Shown here: positions 55,571-64,000 of the stretch, piece after piece | How positions within the stretch are numbered: the first letter of the stretch is position 1 | Layout of the letters: the number at the start of each line of letters is the position of its first letter | Assembly (NCBI RefSeq): GCF_000423545.1 | Contig: NZ_KE384030.1 | Span: forward strand, 62,001 to 126,000 | Length of the DNA: 64,000 bases | DNA from: Metapseudomonas resinovorans DSM 21078 | GTDB lineage: Bacteria > Pseudomonadota > Gammaproteobacteria > Pseudomonadales > Pseudomonadaceae | Direction of reading: 5' to 3' | Made by a program: the position numbers and the translations under genes | The notes under the pieces: model-generated | Databases searched by the model: none | The model's input: the letters and a program-made list of their open reading frames with translations, nothing else | What the model was told of the DNA's origin: nothing

Positions 55571-56740
55571 ATGGCTTGGAATGAGCCGGGTGGCAACTCG
55601 AACAACCAGGATCCCTGGGGTGGACGCCGTGGTGGCGACCGCAAAGGGCCACCGGACTTGGACGAGGCCTTCCGCAAGCTGCAGGACAGCCTGAACGGGC
55701 TGTTCGGCAGCGGCAAGAAACGTGGCGGCGGCGATGGCAGCGGCGGCAGATCAGGCGGTTTTGGCCTGCTCGGTATTGGCCTGGCACTGCTTGCTGTGGT
55801 CTGGCTGTACAGTGCCGTCTATGTGGTGGACGAGCAGGAGCAGGCCGTCGTGCTGCGCTTCGGCAAGTACTACGAAACTGTCGGTCCTGGCCTGAACTTC
55901 TATTTTCCGCCGATCGATCGCAAGTTCCAGGAGAACGTCACCCGCGAACGTGCATACAGTAAGCAGGGTCAGATGCTCACCGAGGACGAGAACATCGTCG
56001 AGGTGCCGCTCACCGTCCAGTACAAGATCAGCAACCTCCAGGATTTCGTGCTGAACGTCGATCAGCCTGAGGTCAGCTTGCAGCACGCCACTGAAAGCGC
56101 CCTGCGCCACGTGGTGGGCTCGACTGAGATGGACCAGGTGCTGACTGAGGGGCGCGAGCTGATGGCGAGCGAGATCAAGGAGCGCCTGCAGCGCTTCCTC
56201 GATACTTATCGCACCGGTATCACGGTTACCCAGGTCAACGTGCAGAGTGCGGCTGCCCCGCGTGAAGTGCAGGAAGCCTTTGATGACGTGATTCGTGCCC
56301 GCGAAGACGAACAGCGCGCCAAGAACCAGGCTGAGGCTTATGCCAACGCAGTGGTGCCCGAGGCTCGAGGTCAGGCGCAGCGCATCATCGAAGATGCCAA
56401 CGGCTACCGCGACGAAGTGATCGCCCGGGCTGAGGGTGAGGCCGACCGCTTCAGCAAGTTGCTCACCGAGTACCACAAGGCCCCGGAAGTCACTCGCCAG
56501 CGCCTGTACCTGGAGACCATGCAAGACGTCCTTGGTAGCACCAGCAAGGTGTTGGTAACCGGCAAGGAAGGCCAGAACAACCTGCTCTACCTGCCGTTGG
56601 ACAAGATGATCGACAATCGTGGCGGTAGCTCCGCCCCGGTGGCGCCAGCCGCATCTGCCGGAGCAAGTGGCAGTGATCTCGGTTCGCGTGTTTCCACCGA
56701 CTTGCAGCAGCGCAATCTGCGTTCCAGGGAGAGTCGCTGA
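55571..56740 (+). CDS. hflK: FtsH protease modulator HflK
   Basis: HflK and HflC form the SPFH-domain cage around FtsH in the inner membrane. The 389-residue protein has a Gly-rich N terminus, one transmembrane helix (about 67-87), the SPFH domain (VVDEQEQAVVLRFGKYYETVGPGLNF) and a long helical part. ATG 55571 follows GGAG; the in-frame ATG at 55559 lies before that site. Its stop overlaps hflC by one base (TGATG). Confidence 0.97.
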   Translation: MAWNEPGGNSNNQDPWGGRRGGDRKGPPDLDEAFRKLQDSLNGLFGSGKKRGGGDGSGGRSGGFGLLGIGLALLAVVWLYSAVYVVDEQEQAVVLRFGKYYETVGPGLNFYFPPIDRKFQENVTRERAYSKQGQMLTEDENIVEVPLTVQYKISNLQDFVLNVDQPEVSLQHATESALRHVVGSTEMDQVLTEGRELMASEIKERLQRFLDTYRTGITVTQVNVQSAAAPREVQEAFDDVIRAREDEQRAKNQAEAYANAVVPEARGQAQRIIEDANGYRDEVIARAEGEADRFSKLLTEYHKAPEVTRQRLYLETMQDVLGSTSKVLVTGKEGQNNLLYLPLDKMIDNRGGSSAPVAPAASAGASGSDLGSRVSTDLQQRNLRSRESR

Positions 56741-57609
56741 TGAGCAATAAATCGCTGTTTGCCCTGATCGGCGGTGTGGTGCTGGCCATGATCGTGTGGA
56801 GCAGTCTCTACATCGTGTCGCAGACCGAGAAAGCGGTTCTCCTGCAGTTTGGCCGCATCGTCGAAGCGGACGTGCAGCCCGGCCTGCACATGAAAATTCC
56901 GTACGTCAATCAGGTGCGCAAGTTCGACGCTCGCCTGCTGACTCTGGATTCCCCAACCCAGCGTTTCCTTACCCTCGAGAAGAAAGCGGTAATGGTGGAT
57001 GCCTTTGCCAAGTGGCGTGTGGCTGATGCCGAGCGTTTCTACACCGCGACCTCCGGTATGAAACAGATCGCCGACGAGCGTCTGTCTCGCCGACTCGAGG
57101 CTGGTCTGCGCGACCAGTTCGGTAAGCGGACCCTTCATGAAGTGGTTTCCGGCGAGCGCGATGCGCTGATGGCGGACATCACGGCCGCGCTGAATCGCAT
57201 GGCTAACAAGGAGCTCGGTATCGAGGTGGTGGACGTGCGGGTGAAGGCAATTGACCTGCCCAAGGAAGTCAACCGTAGCGTTTTCGAGCGGATGAGCACT
57301 GAGCGTGAGCGAGAGGCCCGCGAACACCGTGCCAAGGGGGCGGAGCTGGCGGAAGGTATTCGTGCCGACGCGGACCGTCAGCGCCGCGTACTGCTGGCCG
57401 AGGCCTATCGCGAAGCTGAGGAAACCCGCGGTGACGGTGACGCCAAGGCTGCGTCCATTTACGCCAAGGCCTATGGTCAGGACCAGGAGTTCTACGCCTT
57501 CCACCGTAGCTTGCAGGCTTACCGCGAAAGCTTCTCCAGCAAGGGTGATGTGATGGTGCTGGACCCCAATAGCGAATTCTTCCGCTATCTGGACAAGGCC
57601 GCACGCTGA
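56740..57609 (+). CDS. hflC: FtsH protease modulator HflC
   Basis: Partner of HflK. The 289-residue protein has an N-terminal membrane helix (LIGGVVLAMIVWSSLYIV), the SPFH core (QTEKAVLLQFGRIVEADVQPGLHMKIPYV) and a C-terminal helix ending in a conserved YRESFSSKGDVMVLDPNSEFFRYL. The start shares one base with the hflK stop. Two consecutive hairpins follow it. Confidence 0.97.
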   Translation: MSNKSLFALIGGVVLAMIVWSSLYIVSQTEKAVLLQFGRIVEADVQPGLHMKIPYVNQVRKFDARLLTLDSPTQRFLTLEKKAVMVDAFAKWRVADAERFYTATSGMKQIADERLSRRLEAGLRDQFGKRTLHEVVSGERDALMADITAALNRMANKELGIEVVDVRVKAIDLPKEVNRSVFERMSTEREREAREHRAKGAELAEGIRADADRQRRVLLAEAYREAEETRGDGDAKAASIYAKAYGQDQEFYAFHRSLQAYRESFSSKGDVMVLDPNSEFFRYLDKAAR

Positions 57610-57616
57610 ATCAGTC

Positions 57617-57645
57617 CCCCAGCGGACGCTCATCGTCCGCTGGGG
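57617..57645 (+). other. Perfect 12-bp hairpin after hflC, no T tract
   Basis: CCCCAGCGGACG (57617-57628) and CGTCCGCTGGGG (57634-57645) enclose a five-base loop seven bases after the hflC stop. It could stabilise the hflC mRNA 3' end; the following terminator is separate. Confidence 0.7.
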
Positions 57646-57672
57646 TGACCGTCAGGGAAAACGTGTTATTAT
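57645..57672 (+). promoter_or_regulatory. Possible sigma-70 promoter for the DUF2065-hisZ pair
   Basis: GTGACC (57645-57650), a 16-bp spacer and TATTAT (57667-57672) make a plausible -35/-10 pair. It would start transcripts at about 57679, inside the first arm of the terminator hairpin. Confidence 0.35.
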
Positions 57673-57675
57673 GGG

Positions 57676-57700
57676 TCAGCCGGGAAATCCCGGCTTTTTT
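57676..57700 (+). terminator. Rho-independent terminator downstream of hflC
   Basis: AGCCGGG (57678-57684), loop AAAT and CCCGGCT (57689-57695) are followed by an unbroken T run to 57700. It should end the long mutL-hflC transcript. Confidence 0.93.
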
Positions 57701-57715
57701 GCGTCCGCGGGAATC

Positions 57716-57901
57716 ATGTGGCAGGAACTTGGCATTGCCTTTTGTCTGATGTTGGTGCTGGAAGGCATCCTGCCCTTCCTCTATCCGCGCCGTTGGCGCG
57801 CCGCGGTGCTTGGGTTGGCGGAGTTCAAGGACCGCCATCTCCGCCTGATGGGCCTGTCCAGCATGTTGCTGGGGACTGGCCTCCTTTATCTGCTTCACTG
57901 A
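57716..57901 (+). CDS. DUF2065 (YjeT-like) small membrane protein
   Basis: The 61-residue protein has two hydrophobic segments (FCLMLVLEGILPFLYP and LMGLSSMLLGTGLLYLL) with the RRWRAAVLGLAEFKD loop between them, as in E. coli YjeT, which also lies after hflC. Function unknown. ATG 57716 follows GGGAA; a longer in-frame start at 57671 would run through the terminator stem and is rejected. It lies 34 bp ahead of hisZ. Confidence 0.85.
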   Translation: MWQELGIAFCLMLVLEGILPFLYPRRWRAAVLGLAEFKDRHLRLMGLSSMLLGTGLLYLLH

Positions 57902-57935
57902 TGGCTTGCCGCCCGGTTGAGAGGGGATTGGCGAA

Positions 57936-59120
57936 ATGGCAACGGTAGATCGCTGGCTGCTGCCAGACGGTATCGAAGAAGTACTGCCGCCCGAAGCGGC
58001 GCGCATCGAGGCAGCCCGCCGCCAGGTGCTGGACCTGTTCCAGCGTTGGGGCTACGACTTCGTGGTCACTCCGCACATTGAATATCTCGAGTCCCTGCTG
58101 ACCGGTGCCGGCCAGGACCTTGATTTGCGCACCTTCAAGGTGACCGACCCGCAGTCGGGCCACTTGATGGGTTTCCGCGCTGACATCACGCCGCAGGTGG
58201 CGCGAATCGATGCTCACACCCTGCGCCGCGAAGGCCCGAACCGACTGTGCTACGCCGGCAGCGTGCTGCATGCCAAGCCGCGCGCGCTGTCCACCTCGCG
58301 CAGCCCGATCCAGTTGGGTGCTGAGCTTTACGGTGACGCAAGCCCGGCGAGCGATGTGGAAGTCATCAGCCTGATGCTGGAAATGCTCGAACTGGCTGCC
58401 GTGCCGGATGTGCATATGGATCTCGGCCATGTCGGCATCTATCGAGGGCTGGCCAAGGCTGCGGGTCTCTCTGGCGAAGTCGAGCGCAGCTTGTTCGACG
58501 CGTTGCAGCGCAAGGCCGTGGACGAAGTGGCTGAGCTGACCGCAGACCTACCGCGCGAGCTGGCTTCCATGCTTCGCGCCCTTGCCGAGCTTTGCGGTGG
58601 TCGCGAGGTGCTGGATCTCGCTCAGGGCGTGCTGATGGACGCCCCCGATGACGTGCATGTCGCGCTGGATGAGCTGATCGCCATCGCTGATGCGCTGGAG
58701 CTGCGTTATCCCGAGCTGCCGCTCTATTTCGACCTGGGTGAACTGCGTGGTTACCGCTATCACACCGGGGTAGTGTTTGCTGCCTTCGTGCCGGGCGTCG
58801 GGCAGTCCATTGCCCAGGGCGGCCGCTACGATGATATCGGCGCCGACTTCGGTCGTGCCCGGCCCGCGACTGGTTTCTCCACCGACCTGAAGACCCTGGT
58901 AACCCTGGGGAGCATGGCGCTGGATCAGCCGCTGCCTGGCATCTGGGCGCCAGATAGTCACGACCCTTACCTCTGGTACGAGGTCAAGCGACTGCGTGCC
59001 GATGGGCAGCGTGTGGTGCAGGCCTTGCCGGGTCAGGAAGTGGCGTGTGCGCAAGAGGCTGATTGCGATCGCCTTCTGGTCCTGCGTGATGGGCGCTGGC
59101 AGGTGGCGGCGCTTTCCTGA
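57936..59120 (+). CDS. hisZ: ATP phosphoribosyltransferase regulatory subunit HisZ
   Basis: HisZ is a histidyl-tRNA synthetase-like protein without aminoacylating activity that partners short-form HisG in the first step of histidine synthesis. The 394-residue protein has the class II fold motifs ([37 protein letters not shown], and [11 protein letters not shown] at the C-terminal end) but lacks the tRNA-binding anticodon domain of HisS. hisG itself is not in this window. purA follows 104 bp downstream. Confidence 0.94.
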   Translation: MATVDRWLLPDGIEEVLPPEAARIEAARRQVLDLFQRWGYDFVVTPHIEYLESLLTGAGQDLDLRTFKVTDPQSGHLMGFRADITPQVARIDAHTLRREGPNRLCYAGSVLHAKPRALSTSRSPIQLGAELYGDASPASDVEVISLMLEMLELAAVPDVHMDLGHVGIYRGLAKAAGLSGEVERSLFDALQRKAVDEVAELTADLPRELASMLRALAELCGGREVLDLAQGVLMDAPDDVHVALDELIAIADALELRYPELPLYFDLGELRGYRYHTGVVFAAFVPGVGQSIAQGGRYDDIGADFGRARPATGFSTDLKTLVTLGSMALDQPLPGIWAPDSHDPYLWYEVKRLRADGQRVVQALPGQEVACAQEADCDRLLVLRDGRWQVAALS

Positions 59121-59146
59121 GGAAGGTGGCTGCATGGCCGGCGTAG

Positions 59147-60520
<1,374 letters not shown>

Positions 60521-60535
60521 GTCTTCTGACTCTCA

Positions 60536-60570
60536 CGGAAGGGCCGCCTCGTGCGGCCCTTCGTCGTTTC
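60536..60570 (+). terminator. Terminator-like hairpin after purA
   Basis: GAAGGGCCGC (60538-60547), a five-base loop and GCGGCCCTTC (60553-60562) form a 10-bp stem followed by GTCGTTTC, a poor T tract. Confidence 0.7.
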
Positions 60571-60596
60571 AGTGGTCGCAAATGTCGCGCTGCTGG

Positions 60597-60613
60597 TCGG
60601 CACGTACCTTGCT
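60597..60613 (+). promoter_or_regulatory. Sigma-54-type (-24/-12) promoter of the MCP gene
   Basis: GG (60599-60600), ten bases and GC (60611-60612) reproduce the invariant GG-N10-GC spacing, within GGCACG-N4-TTGCT, close to the sigma-54 consensus TGGCACG-N4-TTGCW. It lies 65 bp before the MCP start, placing initiation near 60624. This suggests RpoN plus an enhancer-binding activator control the chemoreceptor. Confidence 0.65.
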
Positions 60614-60676
60614 GGCACTTTATAAATCCGAGTTGTCGCCGTTATAGCGGTAACGGTCGTTAAGGAGCCACAAGTC

Positions 60677-62611
60677 GTGTCAGCCATCCTGTCTTTGTTG
60701 CAAAGCCGTTTACTGCGTCCCGTCTTCATCGCCTTGGGCATTGCCCTGCTGGTGCAGGTGGTGGTGGCCGTTGCCCTGACGCGGAGCACTGTGAACTCCC
60801 TGGTGGATGAGCTGGGTGTGCGGCTGGGTAGCGATACCCAGCGCCTCGCGGATGATCTGGGGCTCGCCGGGCAGGAGGTTGCCGGTAGCTTGAGTGCGCT
60901 TTCCGGCAAGACTCGCGAGCGTCTGGGGGCGGGCCTCAGTGAGCGTCTCCAGCAGGAGCAGGCCCAGCTGCGCCAGACCTTGGAGCAGAACCTCAAGGAG
61001 TCGGCCAACGATCTCGCCCAGCTACTCGCTGCCGTAGCGCCGCGTGCCATGTGGGATAACGACGTGCCGACGCTGTCCGAGTTCGCTCGTCGTGCTCAGC
61101 GCAATCCCAACGTGCTGTTCATCATCTATGACGACGCGAATGGTCAGCATCTGACCCGTTACCTCAATCGCGAAAATCCGCAGATCAAGGCGCTGTTGGC
61201 CAAGGGGCAGGGTGATCGGGCGCTGGACAAGGTGCTGAATGCAGCAGCCAGCGACCCTTCGGTCTACCTGGTGGATGCTTCCATCAGCCCAAATGGTGTG
61301 GAAATCGGCAAGGTGCGCATGGGTGTGTCCACCGCCTCGGTCGAACAGCAGTTGAAGGCGCTGGACCAGCGTTTCGCCACCCTGATTGCCAGTGGTGGCG
61401 AGTTGGTGGGCGAGAGCCTCTCCGGCGCTGCCACCGAAAGTAGCGCGGCTCTGACTGCCCGCCTGCAGTCGGCTCGCGAGACGGCTGGCAACATGAGTGC
61501 TGGCACTCGTCAGGCTGTGGAGTCGGCGGCGGGTGAGTTGCGCTGGCGCATCGGCTTGGGGTTGGCGCTGGTCGGTCTTGGTGTGCTGCTGGTGCTGGCC
61601 GTGGTGCTGGGGCGCCGTGTGGTGGTTCGCCTGCGTCTGTTGATCACTGCGCTGAACGACCTGGCGGCCGGCGAAGGTGACCTGACGCGCCGGGTTCAGC
61701 TGGACAGCCGTGATGAAGTGGGTGAAATGGCCGCTGCGGTGAACCGTTTCGTCGACAAGCTTCAGCCCATCGTGCGTGAGGCGGGCGATGTGGCGCAGCG
61801 CACGGGCGTCGAGATCAAGGCGCTATCGGAGCGTAGTCAGTCCGCGGAGGCTGCGACCCAGCGCCAGCGCAGTGAGGTGGAAGGCAGCCTGAGTGTGCTG
61901 GCGGGTATGGTGTCTGAGGCTCAGGCCGAAAGTCATGCAATGCAGGATGCCCTGCGCCAGGTGGGCGAAATTCGCCAGGCGGCCCAGGACAATGCGGCTA
62001 TCGCGCGCAAGGTTGGTGGTTTGATCGAGAACCTGGAGGCGCGAGTGCAAAGCGGATCCGAGGTGATCGAGCGCCTGGCGCGGCAGAGCGAACAGATCGA
62101 GATGGTGTTGTCGGTGATTCATGGTATTGCCGAGCAGACCAACCTGCTGGCGCTGAACGCGGCGATCGAGGCTGCGCGGGCGGGGGAAAGTGGGCGTGGA
62201 TTTGCCGTGGTGGCAGACGAAGTAAGGGCGCTTGCGAGCAAGACCCAGCAGTCCACCGGCGATATCCAGGAGCACATCACTGCATTGCAGACCGGTGCGC
62301 GCGAAGCTGTGTCGGCTATCTCTCAGGCGCGTGAGCGTGCGGTGGAGGGGCTGGAGGCGCTGCGCGACAGCGAGCGCTTGCAGCAAGGCGTGCAGCAGGC
62401 TGTGGAGCAAGTGCATGGAGCGGTGCAGGCCGCCGCGCGCGCTGCGCAGCACCAGGCGGCGGGAGCAGATGGGGTGCGTGGTCGGGTGGACGTGATCCAT
62501 TCCGAGGCCAGTCTGGCGGCTGAAGCGGTGGCGGCGACTGCCAGCAGTGGGCGTGTGCTCGCCGGTCTGGCCGATCAGCTCAAGGCCAGCCTGGGGCAGT
62601 TCAAGGCGTAG
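60677..62611 (+). CDS. Methyl-accepting chemotaxis protein
   Basis: The 644-residue chemoreceptor has transmembrane helices at about 15-35 and 290-311, a ~250-residue periplasmic domain, a HAMP region and a cytoplasmic signalling helix bundle. The periplasmic part includes a stretch ([19 protein letters not shown] ... VGVST-like MGVST) reminiscent of a Cache-type sensor. The hairpin tip [21 protein letters not shown] and [15 protein letters not shown] are standard. GTG 60677 follows AAGGAG. The ligand is not evident. The upstream sigma-54 promoter is notable. There are no che genes beside it. Confidence 0.93.
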   Translation: MSAILSLLQSRLLRPVFIALGIALLVQVVVAVALTRSTVNSLVDELGVRLGSDTQRLADDLGLAGQEVAGSLSALSGKTRERLGAGLSERLQQEQAQLRQTLEQNLKESANDLAQLLAAVAPRAMWDNDVPTLSEFARRAQRNPNVLFIIYDDANGQHLTRYLNRENPQIKALLAKGQGDRALDKVLNAAASDPSVYLVDASISPNGVEIGKVRMGVSTASVEQQLKALDQRFATLIASGGELVGESLSGAATESSAALTARLQSARETAGNMSAGTRQAVESAAGELRWRIGLGLALVGLGVLLVLAVVLGRRVVVRLRLLITALNDLAAGEGDLTRRVQLDSRDEVGEMAAAVNRFVDKLQPIVREAGDVAQRTGVEIKALSERSQSAEAATQRQRSEVEGSLSVLAGMVSEAQAESHAMQDALRQVGEIRQAAQDNAAIARKVGGLIENLEARVQSGSEVIERLARQSEQIEMVLSVIHGIAEQTNLLALNAAIEAARAGESGRGFAVVADEVRALASKTQQSTGDIQEHITALQTGAREAVSAISQARERAVEGLEALRDSERLQQGVQQAVEQVHGAVQAAARAAQHQAAGADGVRGRVDVIHSEASLAAEAVAATASSGRVLAGLADQLKASLGQFKA

Positions 62612-62692
62612 AATGCGTTCAGGGGATGGGGGCGGGGCGCAGGCTCGGCCCCTTGACCTGGACGCTATCGAGGTTTCCGAACGTCAGATAGC

Positions 62693-62719
62693 ACAAAGCC
62701 GAGCAGAGCTCGGCTTTGT
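62693..62719 (-). terminator. Terminator-like hairpin downstream of tRNA-Leu copy 2
   Basis: ACAAAGCCGAG (62693-62703) and CTCGGCTTTGT (62709-62719) form an 11-bp stem just after the 3' end of the tRNA on the reverse strand. The T run beyond the stem is short. Confidence 0.7.
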
Positions 62720-62726
62720 TTAAGAG

Positions 62727-62813
62727 TGGTGCCCAGGAGAAGACTCGAACTTCCACGGTGTTGCCACCGCTAGGACCTGAACCTAGTGCGTCTACCAATT
62801 CCGCCACCTGGGC
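62727..62813 (-). tRNA. tRNA-Leu (CAG), copy 2
   Basis: The 87-nt gene on the reverse strand folds as a class II tRNA with a long variable arm. The acceptor stem pairs GCCCAGG with CCTGGGC, the anticodon stem CTAGG/CCTAG encloses TTCAGGT (anticodon CAG), the T loop is TTCGAGTC, and the CCA end is encoded (62727-62729). It is identical to the copy at 62923-63009 and offset by 196 bp. Confidence 0.97.
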
Positions 62814-62893
62814 ACATTGCGATGATTGCTCATCGACTTATACGGTGTTCATCGTTGAACGACACGGAACCATACGATCCGTTAAACAAGAAA

Positions 62894-62911
62894 CCGAGCT
62901 TTGCGGCTCGG
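62894..62911 (-). terminator. Hairpin between the two tRNA-Leu genes
   Basis: CCGAGC (62894-62899) and GCTCGG (62906-62911) form a 6-bp stem, followed on the reverse strand by TTTCTTGTTT. It may terminate or process the transcript after the first tRNA copy. Confidence 0.5.
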
Positions 62912-62922
62912 CTTCAAAAGAG

Positions 62923-63009
62923 TGGTGCCCAGGAGAAGACTCGAACTTCCACGGTGTTGCCACCGCTAGGACCTGAACCTAGTGCGTCTACCAATTCCGC
63001 CACCTGGGC
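62923..63009 (-). tRNA. tRNA-Leu (CAG), copy 1 (promoter-proximal)
   Basis: Identical in sequence to the other copy, including encoded CCA (62923-62925) and anticodon CAG. It lies closest to the promoter at 63072-63100 and would be transcribed first. The flanks are also partly duplicated: GCGATGATTGCTCATC follows both 5' ends. Confidence 0.97.
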
Positions 63010-63071
63010 ACTGGATGCGATGATTGCTCATCTGCTTCCTTCACAACGTCTCAGCGACGCTGTGGGCGCGA

Positions 63072-63100
63072 ACTATACGAGCCGACTTTTGTGTTGTAAA
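63072..63100 (-). promoter_or_regulatory. Sigma-70 promoter of the tRNA-Leu pair
   Basis: On the reverse strand TTTACA (63095-63100), a 17-bp spacer and TATAGT (63072-63077) are close to consensus and are followed by a GC-rich discriminator (TCGCGCCC), the hallmark of stringently controlled stable RNA promoters. It is about 60 bp ahead of the first tRNA. Confidence 0.72.
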
Positions 63101-63214
63101 CCCCTGAGCGCGAAAAAAATTATTCTTCGGACTAAGCTGACCGACAATCGGAATTCGCGCTTCAATAAGAGACATGGCAAATCCCTCTATGGATAAAAAG
63201 GTGATCACCCCCTG

Positions 63215-64000
63215 ATGGCCGATTGGCAGAACCTCGACCCCGAGGCCGCTCGTGAGGCGGAAAAATACGAGAACCCCATCCCCAGCCGCGAGTTGATCCT
63301 GCAGCGCCTCGATGAGCGCGGTGCCCCCGCCAGCCGAGAGCAGTTGGTAGAAGAATTCGGCCTGACCACGGACGAGCAGCTGGAAGCCCTGCGCCGTCGA
63401 CTCCGCGCCATGGAGCGCGATGGTCAGCTTATCTATACGCGCCGCGGCACCTATGCGCCGGTGGACAAGCTCGACCTCATCTGTGGTCGTGTCAGTGGCC
63501 ACCGCGACGGTTTCGGCTTCCTCATTCCCGACGATGGCAGCGACGACCTGTTCCTGAGCCCGGCACAGATGCGCCTGGTATTCGACGGTGACCGCGCGCT
63601 TGCGAGGGTTTCCGGCCTTGATCGACGCGGCCGCCGCGAGGGTGCGCTGGTGGAGATCATCGGGCGTGCCCATGAAACCCTGGTAGGCCGCTTCTTCGAG
63701 GAGAGCGGTATTGCACGGGTCGTGGCGGACAACCCGAAGATTCAGCAGGAAGTGCTGGTGCCCGCCGGCAAGCAGGGTGCTGCCAAGCATGGCCAGTTTG
63801 TCCAGGTGAAGATCGAGCAGTGGCCGAGCAACTTCCGTCTCGCACAGGGTGAAGTGGTGGAAGTGCTGGGCGACTACATGGCGCCGGGCATGGAAATCGA
63901 AGTAGCCCTGCGCAGCTACGACATTCCCCATGAGTGGCCGGCCGCCGTGTTGAAGGAAGCCGCCAAGCTCAAGCCAGAGGTGGCAGAGAAGGACAAGGAA
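63215..64000 (+). CDS. rnr: Ribonuclease R, 3' end outside window
   Basis: RNase R is a processive 3'-5' exoribonuclease that degrades structured RNA. The frame is open from ATG 63215 to the window end (262 residues), covering the N-terminal helix-turn-helix-like domain (SRELILQRLDERGAPASREQLVEEFG) and the first cold-shock domain (GRVSGHRDGFGFLIPDDGSDDLFLSPAQM). The catalytic RNB domain lies beyond the window. The start is preceded by a modest AAGGTG. It is divergent from the tRNA-Leu pair. Confidence 0.95.
   Translation, partial: MADWQNLDPEAAREAEKYENPIPSRELILQRLDERGAPASREQLVEEFGLTTDEQLEALRRRLRAMERDGQLIYTRRGTYAPVDKLDLICGRVSGHRDGFGFLIPDDGSDDLFLSPAQMRLVFDGDRALARVSGLDRRGRREGALVEIIGRAHETLVGRFFEESGIARVVADNPKIQQEVLVPAGKQGAAKHGQFVQVKIEQWPSNFRLAQGEVVEVLGDYMAPGMEIEVALRSYDIPHEWPAAVLKEAAKLKPEVAEKDKE

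Noticed and set aside
57671-57715. Longer N terminus for the DUF2065 protein
   Set aside because: The extension would be translated through the terminator stem, and the family starts at the hydrophobic segment after ATG 57716.
62690-63020. tRNA-Leu genes as an integration site of a mobile element
   Set aside because: No integrase, no displaced tRNA 3' end copy and no change in gene content was seen; the repeat is a simple tandem tRNA duplication.
63041-63931. Reverse open frame of 296 codons opposite the rnr start
   Set aside because: It is antisense to RNase R and would overlap the tRNA promoter.

Overview
The window is a GC-rich, densely coded stretch of a gammaproteobacterial chromosome. 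I assign it to Pseudomonas sensu lato. The gene order msbA / hldE / paired acyl-CoA dehydrogenases / waaA / tolC-like / thiC / nudF / cpdA / yqiA / parE / parC / serB / fimX / psd / rhdA / motAB / rsgA / orn / queG / nnr / tsaE / amiB / mutL / miaA / hfq / hflXKC / hisZ / purA / rnr follows the P. aeruginosa chromosome closely. The species is not determinable by eye; cytX after thiC and mig-14/PIG-L between msbA and hldE suggest a relative rather than P. aeruginosa itself. I saw no prophage, insertion sequence, integrase or CRISPR array.

Layout. (1) 1-13800 is an envelope and metabolism block: the 3' part of msbA, mig-14, a PIG-L deacetylase, hldE, two adjacent acyl-CoA dehydrogenase-like genes with complementary motif losses, a reverse-strand trio (Nudix-like protein, aldo/keto reductase, FAD oxidoreductase), an SMR pump divergent from a LysR gene, and waaA. 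(2) 13856-18126 (reverse) holds an XRE-cupin regulator, an old-yellow-enzyme-type Fe-S flavoprotein and a TolC-like outer membrane channel. (3) 18335-25437 holds a TPP riboswitch, thiC, cytX, then nudF, a DUF1249 gene, cpdA and yqiA. (4) 25452-31962 is a topoisomerase IV operon, with a phytase-like exported protein and a membrane-anchored retropepsin between parE and parC, followed by a PqiC-like lipoprotein. (5) 32259-44649 holds an AhpA/YtjB membrane protein divergent from serB, then a reverse-strand run (HDOD protein, rhdA, psd, fimW-like, fimX) facing away from motAB. (6) 44748-57609 holds rsgA/orn/queG and the long nnr-tsaE-amiB-mutL-miaA-hfq-hflX-hflK-hflC run. (7) 57616-64000 holds DUF2065-hisZ, purA, an MCP with a sigma-54-type promoter, two tandem tRNA-Leu(CAG) genes and the 5' part of rnr.

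How it fits together. Much of the block is housekeeping: lipid A-core export and heptose/Kdo supply, thiamine precursor synthesis and uptake, DNA decatenation, tRNA modification, RNA decay and membrane protease control. Surface behaviour is also represented by FimX, a FimW-like protein, MotAB, an MCP and CpdA. The observations I consider most worth testing are the split acyl-CoA dehydrogenase pair (5631-8127), which looks like an obligate heterocomplex; the degenerate cyclase-like domain at the C terminus of the AhpA/YtjB protein; the repeated TTTACT operator candidate of the XRE-cupin/flavoprotein unit; and the hairpin-promoter arrangement between hflC and hisZ. I did not find anything I can call a new defence or mobile system.
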